DNA of 64,000 nucleotides from Oscheius sp. JU75 (lineage: Eukaryota; Nematoda; Chromadorea; Rhabditida; Rhabditidae). Positions within the stretch are counted from its first letter, which is position 1. Every line of letters begins with the position of its first letter. The notes under the pieces are model-generated. The model ran no database searches, had not been told where the DNA came from, and saw nothing but the letters and a program-made list of their open reading frames with translations. The stretch lies in assembly GCA_037178855.1 (NCBI GenBank), contig JASJZC010000007.1:6820001-6884000 (forward strand), given 5' to 3'. Both the position numbers and the translations under genes were made by a program. Of the stretch, positions 46,501 to 57,595 are shown piece by piece.

Positions 46501-49500
46501 CACAAAAAAGTATCTCACGAGAAGAGAGTCATTTTCATAATCGCTTTCAGACATGGAGGTAATTGCAACAGTCAAGCAGCCCCCGAAATCGCTGAACTCT
46601 CTTACGAACAAGGGTATCCTCAGAAAAGTAAGTTTTATTATGTTTATTTCATTAAACTATTTGTACAGCCTACAAAGCCCAACCCCTACAAGCCGTTTGA
46701 ACAAGCGGCAGCACGTGCTAAGACGAAAACAGCCGACTCGAGACTTGAGACGTTGGATGATGGTCCAGTGAGAACAAACCAGGTCTGCAAGGGTGGTCCA
46801 AAAGGCTCAAGTTCTTAATTTAGATCCCGAGAGTTGATGAGCACAACAACTACGAGCTCCGATTGCAACAACAGCAGTTATTCCTGCAATGGCAGAATGA
46901 GGGTGGAGTGGATTCGTTACCCAGCTCGGAAACTACTCTAATTGATCAAGGCAGTTCCACGCCGACCTCCAATGGAGTACAAGTATCATTCTCTCGATTT
47001 AACTGTATTTGTCATGTTCAGATGCCTCGGAAACTCAGTGATCTGAAAGTCCAGGAGCTGAAAAACGAGTGCAAAAAGCGTCAGCTCCCAGTCTCAGGTC
47101 AGAAAATATTAAATGGCTGGGCCCTAAACCATTAGTAGCTAGCAACAAATTTTTTTGTTTATTTCATGAATAGTGGTGCGTGCTCCTGAAAAAGTGCGAA
47201 ATATCCTTCTCTGCAGAAGAGACTAGCTCTAGTGGTCCACTAGACAAACCTGATTCTTCAGGTCCCAAACCCCAACTGCTGGAACGTCTTCGCGGCTTTG
47301 AGAAAGACATCCTCGGCGCTACACCTCCACCGTCGCCGCCAATTCAAAAGGAGGATCACGCTTTTGTAGACCTGTCTGACAAATCTACCGATTCACACAT
47401 GATGCCACATTGCAATGGTACCTTACGACTAATTTTTGTTCAAATTGTTTTTTAGGTGTGTCACGCCAATGCAGTCCGCCCGAGATCATCTTCCAATCGG
47501 AGACTCCCATGAGGTAACGGCTTGTTTCAAGTGATTCAGTCTTAAAATAGTTGACACTCAATCTTCTGCTGATAGTGAAGGCAGTTTTCACGTGTCATAA
47601 AATGCTAGAAAATCTATGAGCAATAAGAACCGACACATGCCACATCCATCTGTCGGCAGCTGATCTCTGATGAGATCGGCAAGTTCCGAGCCATTTGTAC
47701 ATGTCTCGCGAAGATGATTCTTTTCGGGGTCTCGAAGATGAAAAAAGTCGAGTGCAATCTAAAATTGTACACGGAAGCATTTTACAGTATGTAATTTTGG
47801 TCAAAAGTCATTGTGCTCTGCTGATACTTGCTTTAGTAGTTCCTTTGTCATGCTACATTAACATAATTACATTTCAGATTACAGCATCAGCAGAAGGAAT
47901 ACGTCCAGTCACCACAGCAGATGCGAATTCAGCAGCTTGTCCCTGTCCAAGGCAACGGATCTCAGTTGGTTCAGGTTTGTTTTACGTCAAATTTTGTTTA
48001 ACCCGCTGAACCCAGTCCATCCGAACCATGACTTCTTTCCTGGAAGGGGTATTCCGTTGACGGAACAGTTGCCAGTAACTACACATCTTGCGTGTGGGGC
48101 GAGATTGTTTTTCCGCTAGCGCCAGTTGGCATTCTCGAGAGAAAAGAAAGATCCGTTCTTTTTAGTTTCCCCCAAATGCGTCTAGAGGAAGGAAGCCGAA
48201 AATAAAGGGGAGATCACGATTGACACTTAGCCGACAGATTGATATTGGTCTATCTCGGAACGTAGGCAGATAATGCGCTTCTTAGAAGTCTAGTCCTTAT
48301 CTGTGATTGGACAACCAACCAGAAAAGCATGAACTGGTTAGAATATTGTAACTATGCCTAACTGAACGGAGTCGGGTGTTCATTTTGATTGAAGAGACCA
48401 TCTTTCTAACGAAGGAGCCGGATTTTTGATTCTTCAGTCGGAGGTGTAATAATCACCTCACGTTACGAGCCAGCGTAGGATGTGACCGAGACCTTCTCGT
48501 ATAAACAACAAGGCATGCGAAGACAACTGTTTTTAGCTGGTTGACGAGAGAGGAAATGTGCTGGGAATGGGAACCGTCCAATTTCAACCGGATAGCGGGA
48601 GTCAGGCCGTCGTCTTGTAAGTCGCTGAAAACTTCAGAGTACACAAAAGTATTTTAGACAGCAGAGGATTGTCGGTCAACTACCTCCTCAGCAACAAGTG
48701 GATCACCATTCGGTCACTATTGCTAGTCAGCCAAGGATCTTGCATTCTGCTCCCACACCGCAGCTTCAGAAACAGCAAGATGGCACGTACTGCTTCGCTC
48801 AAATGGGATCTGGTGGCCACTTCACCGCCGTACAGCCTAATGAGATTGTGGTCGAGAATAACCAACATAAGCTGTCGAATGTTCAAAGTCCTCCAATGAT
48901 TTTGAACACTGGTTAGTGAAAGTTGTAGCCATTTTAATACCGTTACTTCAAGTTATGGCTCCTCCAGTTCAACGAGTCGTGACTTCCAACAAGAAACAGG
49001 CAAACATTCCTCACGGTATGTCGAAATTCTAATCATTGATTCTTGTGGTTTCAGCCCAGCCTGCTGGTCAAGAGCTGATGTCGCCTCAAGTGGTTGTAAC
49101 GTTTGGACAGAAGTGCCAAGCAGTGCAAGAGATCCAAAGGCCACAACAGTTGACAGGAAATAGATTGTCAAGCCCGAAGTACGCACGAATTGCCAACGGC
49201 ACCGAACAAAACAACTTTTTAGGCTGCAGGGCAGTCCGAGGATCGCAGATCATCCCGAATGTTCTCCGAGCATGCCAATGAGTGAAAGCCGCGGAACCGA
49301 CAGTTGTACTCCAATGGAAATGATCAAAACAAAAGACGAGACAATCACACTTGATCCCAATGACCCAGCATCGGTTTTGACACCAAAAACTCTGCAGATG
49401 CACGAAGACATGCTCAGGAAACAACACAAAATGATCCAGGCTCTGGAGCAGGAAATCACGGCTGCTCAGGAAATGCTTCGCAAGCGACAACAGATCATCT

Positions 49501-51012
49501 TAGCGGCCAAAAAGACTCAGGTATGACTGTTTTGTCAATGAAATCAAAGTCAATCTCTAGCAAAAGCTCCGAGAACGTCAGCGCGTGGAAACGGAAGAAG
49601 ATACTACCTGGGTCAACAACATGGACATCCGAAACATGAACAAGTCTCACATTCAGAGCTTTCTTCAGCACAAAAATCATATCAACAAGCTCACGGTATC
49701 AAAATCTGACTTTCTGTTTGAAATAGCATTTCAGAGCATCAGCAAGGAACACAATCGGCTGAAAACAACTGAGGAGCGTCTACAAGAGGAACTGCATGTG
49801 GATCAGGCTGTTCATGACATCGTCCGATTGATCAAGCAGGATCCTCGCACGGCTTTGCTAATTGTCCAACTGCTCCGGAAATATCAGCTGGAGAGAACTC
49901 ACACAGATGTTGTTGCAAACACTTCCGAGCAAACTGAGGAGGAAGTGGTAGGCGCGACATATGGTTTTTATTACTTCGTGTTTGTAGATTGAAATGAGCT
50001 CCATTGAAACTCTAAACAAACAACTGGACAGCGTGCAGTCGGACATTTCTGGAAGGAAGTCTTCGTTTGGATCCGATACCTCAACCTCCAGCTCGCTCAG
50101 TCACTGCAGTCAGGAGATTCTGATGAGCGACGGAACCAAGAGACTCCTTCCCGGACAGCAGTTGCATCACACCAACACCGTTTACTACGCTGAGCCGTTA
50201 GTTTTAGATTGTTCATTTCCAACATGAGCTTGTAGAATGGACGACAAGCCAGATATGGAGGCTGTTTTCAAGAGCGTGATCGACAATGCTTCTCGCCTTA
50301 CAAGTGATGGACATATGACTCCTGAACAAAACATTGATTGTACTGTGTCCGCTGTTATGGACTCCCCGAAGCAAACCAGTGGCCAGCTTCAGTGGAGTTC
50401 CACGGTAAGAACTCGACAGATTTATTAACATTTCTGGTCTAGGCTCGTCAAACTGTCTACGTTGTCCAGAATCAAAATATCGATCACCCGAACCATGAGT
50501 TCAAGACTCCGAGAGTGGTTGTACAGCGAAGCCAGACGCAAAAGCCCAACTTTGCGGTTGTTCAGCAAATGCAACTTGTCCAGCAGCAGGAAAAGTCGGA
50601 CATGGATGCCTATGGCGATTCTTTCAATGAGGTAAGAGACTTTCAGCTATTGTTTTTACAAACTCTTTTCAGGCTGATTTCAATCCCACCCTGGACGATG
50701 TAATGGCTGTTGTCCAAGCCGACACCGACTTTTCCTCAGGAGGAGAGCCGTTTAGTGGTGGCGAGTATGGAAGTGAGGCACTGGCTCAGTTCTTGGGAGA
50801 AGACTGGCTGAACATGGCAAACCAAAGTATCTCTCACGATGGTCAATACGTGCCTTACAATCAAGACGAGGTAAGTTGTATCCTGACCGAGACTCATGTC
50901 TTATGTTTAGAGCGGCAGAAGCACGGATCCGATGAGCATGGGAATGCCGATGGATACGAATGAGCACGACTGGCTAGACGAATTTCTCATTCGGGAGCCG
51001 GTCGACACTTAG
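43545..51012 (+). CDS. Myocardin-related transcription factor (MRTF/MKL) homolog
   Basis: Twenty-two exons join without a break to 1039 aa (first 43545-43647, last 50911-51012). Two RPEL actin-binding motifs are encoded at 45246-45341 (RRELLRRKFEQRPSRERLV) and 46046-46207 (LSRKLGQRPGPLELVTRKIL). The second matches vertebrate RPEL3. Next come a basic stretch (KPFEQAAARAKTKTADSR), the Gln box YELRLQQQQLFLQWQ, a SAP domain (KLSDLKVQELKNECKKRQLP then KPQLLERLRGFE, ~aa 262-300), a leucine-zipper coiled coil (QHKMIQALEQEITAAQEML, ~594-635), and a C-terminal activation region with FNPTLDDVM and DWLDEFL at residues 1026-1032. In other animals G-actin binds the RPEL repeats, and release lets MRTF enter the nucleus to activate SRF targets. 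A splice acceptor abuts the ATG. Intron 49696-49734 is 39 bp, stop-free and a multiple of three. Confidence 0.93.
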
Positions 51013-51524
51013 CTCTTTGGTCCTATAGTTTTGTGTAGCCTTAGTCAGTTCTAGGGTTTGTTAATGTTTCATATCAGTTTCCTTGTTGTCTATATTCCTC
51101 AGTAACCCCATTCCACCCAGAAAACTCCCAATTCGTTCAAGTGAACTCTTCCGCATAGTCCTGTGTCCCGGTGCTTGAGTGTTGTATTTATTCTCGCCTG
51201 GTAGTTATCCATCCCAGTTAGTTGTATAATTGCTTATTTCCCGCGTGCTTTACGTAACGTGTACTGCATTCCAGTTCTGCAAAGTTTTTAGACAAAACAA
51301 TGGCCAGAGCCGTTCTTCCTGAAAAAAATCTCGGTTAACAAGTAAGCGTCGGTAGAAAAAGATCATTCCTTTACCCCCTCCCCATCTTTTTTCGTTAGGT
51401 ACTGTGTGAAAGGTTCTTAGGCAGATTAGTTGAATACTTCCACAACACTATTCCCACTTTGTATCATTCGCAGATGCCCATTCCGACGTGCCTTCCGGCA
51501 ATGTTAGTTATTTCCCTTGCTTAT

Positions 51525-51530
51525 AATAAA
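51525..51530 (+). terminator. Poly(A) signal AATAAA of the MRTF gene
   Basis: A canonical AATAAA lies 513 nt after the stop codon, the best candidate 3' end before the vitellogenin promoter starts about 280 bp later. Confidence 0.6.
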
Positions 51531-51810
51531 CGTGTACTGACTAAACATTATTACACTTTCCAATCGGACACAGATAGACAGAGTTGACAGTTTTTCAGAT
51601 TTAGAAACGGGAACTAACTGGGATCAGAATTGAGATCTGCCCATAAACGTTTGTTCCCACATTATTCAGCTGAGGAATTATACGCATTCTAAATCGTCTA
51701 TCGCCTGAAAACTGACAGCAAATGCAGATTTTGTATCATTAGTCCTATACTCTTTGCTGTCCAGGCATTTTTCTTCTCGTCGAGGATGGTTCGAGGCGCT
51801 GATATGAGCC

Positions 51811-51830
51811 AGTTATCTTACTGTCAATCA
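51811..51830 (+). promoter_or_regulatory. Vitellogenin enhancer: GATA site plus PBX:MEIS composite
   Basis: TTATC (51813-51817), a GATA site on the minus strand, is followed by CTGTCAATCA (51821-51830). Its complement TGATTGACAG is the PBX:MEIS consensus, and its core TGTCAAT is the VPE1 element known from Caenorhabditis vit promoters. It lies about 92-110 bp before the ATG. A near-match TGTCACT occurs at 51867-51873. Confidence 0.7.
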
Positions 51831-51882
51831 GCTTTTTTGCACTCAGTGCTGCGTTACTGAACGGGATGTCACTCAAATTGGC

Positions 51883-51888
51883 TATAAA
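51883..51888 (+). promoter_or_regulatory. TATA box of the vitellogenin gene
   Basis: TATAAA lies 39 nt before the ATG, which predicts a 5' UTR of only about 10 nt. No 3' splice acceptor precedes this ATG, so the gene is probably not trans-spliced. Confidence 0.7.
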
Positions 51889-51921
51889 AGCTTAGAATGG
51901 GAGCAGAGAAGACACTTCGGG

Positions 51922-54900
51922 ATGAAGTTCCTCTTCGCCCTCGTCGGAGTCGCCCTTGCGGTGCACTCATCCTGGCCTCAGGAGCGTCTTTTCAAGTCCC
52001 AGACTGAGTACCGCTTCCATTACGAGAGCTCTATTGCCTCCGGAGTTGCACTTCCCCAATCCGAGGTTCCTATTTTTCTCCTCTTTTAAATTTATGGGTA
52101 TTGTAGGCCGCCGTTACCCGCCACCGTTCCGATGTCACCCTCCAGCTTCTTGACGACAAGGTTGCCCTTCTCCAGCTGAAAAACATTCAGTTCGCTAACG
52201 AGAATGTTGAGCTGTCCGAGACTCCCGAGATGATCCCCTTCGAACGCCTGGAGAAGCAGCAGCTGACTCAGGAGCACAAGACTCTTCTTGAGCTCCCCGT
52301 CCGCCTTCACTTCCGTCAGGGACTTGCCACCGACCTTCAGTTCTCTTCCGAGGAGCAGGTCTGGTCTGCCAATCTCAAGCGTTCCGTCATCAATATGCTC
52401 CAGGTAGGACTCTATAATTTAACACAAACAATGTCCCTTAGGTCAACTGGGAGAAAATCTCGTCCCAGAAGGCTGAGGAGGAGAAGTTCTTCACCGTTAT
52501 GGAGAAGACCATCGAGGGAGAATGCGAGGTCGCTTACACTCTTACCCCCGAGTCTGGAAAGACCTGGATCACCAAGTCCGTCAACTTCGACAAGTGCGAG
52601 AGTCGCATGGAGATCGCCTACAACCAGCGTTTCGCCTCTGAGATGCCCGAGAACAGACAGAAGATGATCGCTCCCCAGACCGTCTACACCTACAAGATTG
52701 AGAAGGATCAGCTCAAAGAGGTCGAGATCAACTCCGTCTACTCCGTTTCCCTAAAGGACCAGACTCTCATGAAGACCAAGGTCCAGGCCCGTCTTACCCT
52801 CAAGGAGACTTCCGAGATCCGCCGTGAGCTCGAGGCCCCCAAGGGAGAAAAGGAAGAGATCGTCTACAACACCAAATATGACGAGTCCATCGAGGAGTTC
52901 ATGAAGAAGGGAGATGAGTCCATGCTCAACCCCATGTCCTCTGTTCCCAAGAAGGTCGAGCTCATCCGTGAGGTCGTAGAGAAGCTCGCTGAGCTCAAGG
53001 ACGGATCTGTCGAGAGCGCCGATTACTTCATGAGATTTGTTCAGTACTCTCGTCTCTGCTCCGAGCACGAGCTCCGCCAGGTCATCGACAAGATCTACAA
53101 GAAGGCCGATCGCCGTACCCAGAGCATCCTCGAGAATGGACTCGCCGTCGCTGGATCCCACAACACCATCAAGCAGGTTCTCCGCCTCGCTGAGGAGCTC
53201 TCTGCCCTCAAGACCGTCCAGATCCTTAAGTCCATCCAGGAGACTTCTTTCCCCTCTGAGCAGATTGCCGAGCTTCTGATGGAGTTCGCCAAGACCGACA
53301 AGTGCCGCAGGCAGCCCGCCCTCAAGCAATCCGTCTGGCTCGCTTACGGAGCTGTTGTCCGCGGAGCCATCGGTACTCCTCTTGAGAAGCACGCTCTCCC
53401 CACCGCCGAGCACTTCAAGACCAATGCCATGAACGTCCTCAAGAAGCAGTGGGAGCAGGCTGACTTCATCTACGAGAAGGTGCTTGCCATCAAGAGCATT
53501 GCCAACTCCGGACTCGACATCTCTATCCACACCCTCGAGAAGATCATCTACGATAAGAAGCAGCCCACCGTTGTTCGCATGGAGGCCATCGATGCCCTTC
53601 GCCACCTCACCGAGCAGATGCCCCGCAAGATCCAGAAGGTCCTTATGCCCATCTACTCAGACCGTCTTGAGAAGAACGAGATCCGCATGGCTGCCCTCCA
53701 CCAGCTGGTCCAGGCCAAGCCTGCTCTTCCTGAGCTCTCCCAGATCGTTGTCCGCATGGAGCGCGAGCCTAACCAGCACGTCGCTGCCTTCACCTACTAC
53801 ACTCTCTCCTCCCTGGCCGATTCTGAGCTCCCCGCTCATCGCAACGTTTCTTCCATCGCAAGCACCCTCATCCGCAACACCCTCTACCGTCCCGAAGACC
53901 GTTTCCTGTCTAGCTTCAAGCGCTGGTCCGTTTACAGCCAGGATATCCTCTCCGGACTCAACTTCAACATGGGAGCCGTCTTCGGAAAGAATTCCGCTAT
54001 GCCCAAGGACATGATGGCCTCTCTCGAAACCGTGTTCGGAGGAAATTGGAACAAATACCTCGCCCAGGTCGGAGTCTCTCAGCAGAACGTTGAGGCTCTC
54101 CTGAACAAGGTTCTTTCCAAGCTGTCCGTTTTCGAGAAGAAGGAGACCTACTCCCGTGCTTCCCGTCTCTCCAAGTCTGTCTCCCTTGTTAAGGAGATCG
54201 CCCGCAAGCTGAACATCCGCATCCGCGAGACCACCACTGAGGAGCCCTTCGCAATGCTCTACTTCCGCTACAAGCAGGTTAGTATTTCTGTTTCCAACAC
54301 AAAGATTTAACCTCAGATGGACTACGCTGTTCTCCCCATCGACGAGCAGTTTGTTGACCAAATGATCGAGAAGTATATCCGCGACGGATCTGTCGATATG
54401 AAGGAGTTCAGCCGTCTGTTCAAGTCTGAAACTTCCGAGCACGAGTTCACCGCCGCCGGATTCCTTCTTGACTCCATGGCCAAGATCCCTACCTCTCTTG
54501 GACATCCCATGATCCTCTACCAGAAGCAGCCCACCATCTTCGGATGGAACGGAAAGACCACTTACGAGCGCGGAGTTCTCCGTGTCCAGGCTCAGCCCAC
54601 CATCGGAAGCATGCATTACCACGCCATCCAGATCTGGACCCCTGCCTTTGTCAACGGAATCAAGCATATCCGCTCCGTTGAGGCTGCTACTCCCATCGAC
54701 ATCGAGCTCGAGCTCCCCGAGGGAAAGACCAACGGAATCGAGATTCGCCAGCGCATGCCTGAGGAGCGCAAGACCCTTCTTCGCATTGAGTCCCGCCCCG
54801 TCTGCTATGTCCGCTACTTCAAGGAGCAGACTGACCGTTTCAACAACTTCCAAGAGAAGACTGTCACCATCCCCAAGATCGAGAAGTACATGCAGGAGAA

Positions 54901-56960
54901 GTCCGAGCAGTACGAGTTCGCCGGACTCGAGTTCGGTCTCTCAGGAAATTACTACGGGCTTTGGAACATGGAGAACGTCCTCCTTGGAGAGCAGCAATTT
55001 GAACTTACCGTCGCCCCTACCCGCCAGACTCCCAAGACCATCGGAGCCCGTCTTACCTTCGACCGAATGTGGACTCGTGGACGCATTGAGGAGCCTTCCG
55101 TCGGAAAGATGTTCAAGCGTGAACTCGCCACTGAGCAAGGAGAATGGGAGACCAGCTCCAAGACCAGCCGTCGCGACCAGATGAACCAGCTCGTCGGCCA
55201 GATGAACCTTGAGAACGGATACAAGCATAGCGTCCAGCTCACACTCAAGGGACAGGAGCAGACCGAGGTTGAGCTCCAGTGCGAGTGTGATGAGAAGTTT
55301 AACTTCTTCCGCTTTAACGCTGAGGTCAAGCCCGAGAGCCGCCGCAATGACTGGAACCTAAAGTCCAAGACCGAGATCATTTTCCCCCGCTCTGTCTCCT
55401 CTCTTGAGGAGCTCAAGGAGCAGAAGCACCGCGAGATCCAGATCCTCTGCGAGAACAAGTGGGGATCTGAGGAGAAGCTTGAGATCACTGCCCAGATTGA
55501 GCAGTCCAAGCCCCTCCGCAACATGATCAAGAACGCCCGTCAGCTCCGTGGAGTCCCCGCTTACGAGCAGCTTTACCGTCTTGCCCGCCTGAACCAGATC
55601 AAGGCCCACGTTGACTATAAGCTCTCCCCCATGACAGAGAAGATCTTTGACAAGGCCTTCGAGCTCGTCAAGGGATACACCTACTGGAGCTCCGACATCG
55701 AGTCTGCTGAGAATGAGCCTCGTCGCGTCTTCGTCCAGCTTAGCTCTGAGCCCATGATCGCCGGACACTACAACCTCACCATCCAGACCCCTGAGTGCTC
55801 TTTCCGTGCCCAGAGCGTCCGCATGCCCTACATTCCTACCTCCATCCAGTACTCCATGATGCCTACCATTGCTCGCCAGCCCAAGAACTCTCTCCGCCAC
55901 TCTTCTATTGAGAAGAGCGAGTGCAAGATCGAGGAGAGCCGCATCCGCACCTTCGATGACGCCATCTTCCGTGCCCCCATGACCACCTGCTACACCGTCG
56001 TCGCCAAGGACTGCTCCGAGGAGCACCGCTACGCCGTTCTCATCAAGAACGTCAAGAAGAACTCTGAGGAGAAGGAGATCAAGATCAACTACGAGGAGAC
56101 CGAGTACAAGATGGAGCCCGTTAACGGCGAGCTGAAGGTTTTCATCAACGGAAAGCCCCTCCGTCGCGACTCTGAGTTTGAGCAGTACAAGTGAGTTACA
56201 GGTTGCTGTTTTAAATAATCTCATCTATCAGGATTGAGAAGATTGGAGAGATGCACGTCGTCGACCTCGGAGAGCTCGTTGTCCGTTTTGACGGATACGT
56301 CCTCAAGGTCCTCCTCAACAACGGAGAGATGGACAACCAGTGTGGACTCTGCGGAAACGTTGAGGGAGAGGTACCTAGAACTTACATCTTACAATCATTT
56401 TTAGAATGAGTACAAGTACCGCACCGCCACCGGTGAGAAGACTAACAACCTTGAGGAGTTCCACCGCTCTTTCATGGTCGACTCCAAGGAGTGCCCTACT
56501 GAGCCCGCTCAGAAGAGAAACTACAAGGAGTACGAGTACGAGCAGAAGGAGGATGATGAGTACAACTACGATTACGAGATGCCGGAGAAGAAGGAGAACA
56601 AGCGTCAGCCTTTCCGAATGAACGAGGAGTACGAGGAGGAGTCCCAGGTCGAGAGTCGTCGTAAGCTATGAGTGTCTTCTTGTACAAATTATAATTTTAG
56701 AGCCTATCCGCAAGACCATTGTCAAGGAGCAATCCCATCGTATCTGCTTCTCCGTTGAGCCCGTCGCTCAGTGCCCCAGAGACACCATTCCCGAGAAGAG
56801 CTCCGATAAGAAGATTTACTTTGCTTGCCTTCCCCGTCATTCTTTCGAGGCTCGCCAGCTTCTGAAGAACGTCCGTCAGTCTGAGACCGTCGAGGTTGAG
56901 GGACTCAAGAAGAGCTTCCACGAGACCATCTCCGTCGCCAGATCCTGCATCGTAGCTTAG
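51922..56960 (+). CDS. Vitellogenin (yolk lipoprotein)
   Basis: Seven exons join to 1601 aa, the usual nematode length: 51922-52065, 52107-52403, 52442-54277, 54317-56190, 56232-56370, 56405-56660 and 56701-56960. A signal peptide (MKFLFALVGVALAVHS) precedes the large lipid-transport (LLT) module; FKSQTEYRFHYESS and ELPVRLHFRQGLATDLQFS are family-typical. A vWF-D domain near the C terminus contains CGLCGNVEGE. The product is made in large amounts, secreted and taken up by oocytes. Codon choice is strongly biased (Gly GGA, Leu CTC/CTT, Lys AAG, Ile ATC, Pro CCC, Arg CGC/CGT), unlike the neighbours, as expected of a highly expressed gene. Between the vWF-D segment and the last Cys-rich part lies an acidic Tyr/Glu-rich stretch (YKEYEYEQKEDDEYNYDYE). 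Long open frames on the opposite strand are by-products of the codon bias. Introns are 34-41 bp in most cases. Confidence 0.96.
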
Positions 56961-56975
56961 AGCTTTTTTTGAGTA

Positions 56976-56981
56976 AATAAA
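56976..56981 (+). terminator. Poly(A) signal AATAAA of vitellogenin
   Basis: AATAAA lies 15 nt after the stop codon, giving a very short 3' UTR as is common for worm vit genes. Confidence 0.8.
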
Positions 56982-56989
56982 CTCTTCAC

Positions 56990-57575
56990 TTTACATCATA
57001 TTTCCTGCTTGGCTGTTTGACGAATTGCAGCTGCAGTTTTGGTGATGTTGAATCTCGACTATATTTCTCGAGTAACATGAAAAAAACAAACGCTATCAAA
57101 TGTTGAAGAGCTTGTACGACATGACAACCATTGCGCCGAAAAGATTTCAGTCAATGATCATGTTGATTTATGTTCAACGCATTGAGAAACTCAAATATGA
57201 GCCCTTGTTTCGCACAGCTTTTTATGATCATAACCCTAAAACTGCTAAAAGCGCACTAAAAGCGAAACATGGTTGGTAACAGTGCTTCGTACTCCACGAC
57301 TATCAGCACCTTCCTGAAATGATCATTCCATATATTTTCTACAGGTTTCCAACGTATTTTGGCAGTTTTAAACTTTTCTTACCGTAAAATACAAGTATTT
57401 GTGATCTCATCCACAGTAGAACATGCTTGCGTGCGCCAAAAAATAGCAATGGGCGTTTCTTTAAAAATAGAGAACCGTAGCTCCGCGTCGATGGGAGTTT
57501 TCCTATGTTTGGAATCCTACACTTCCTCCGAAATTATCTTGTTCTGACCTCTCTTTTCACTAAAACATAATTTAT
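56990..57575. other. Intergenic, upstream of the last gene
   Basis: No coding exon or repeat is clear. This should contain the outron and promoter of the next gene. Confidence 0.4.
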
Positions 57576-57590
57576 TTTCTCTTTTTTCAG
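57572..57590 (+). promoter_or_regulatory. Probable spliced-leader trans-splice acceptor
   Basis: TTTTCTCTTTTTTCAG ends 5 nt before the ATG at 57596, and no upstream coding exon is evident. This is the arrangement of a nematode outron acceptor. A cis-spliced 5' UTR intron would look the same. Confidence 0.5.
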
Positions 57591-57595
57591 CCATA

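Noticed and set aside
52751-56224. Long minus-strand open frames opposite vitellogenin (up to ~400 codons)
   Set aside because: They mirror the biased codons of the plus-strand gene, have no splice structure, and their Leu/Asp/Gly-rich composition is an artefact.
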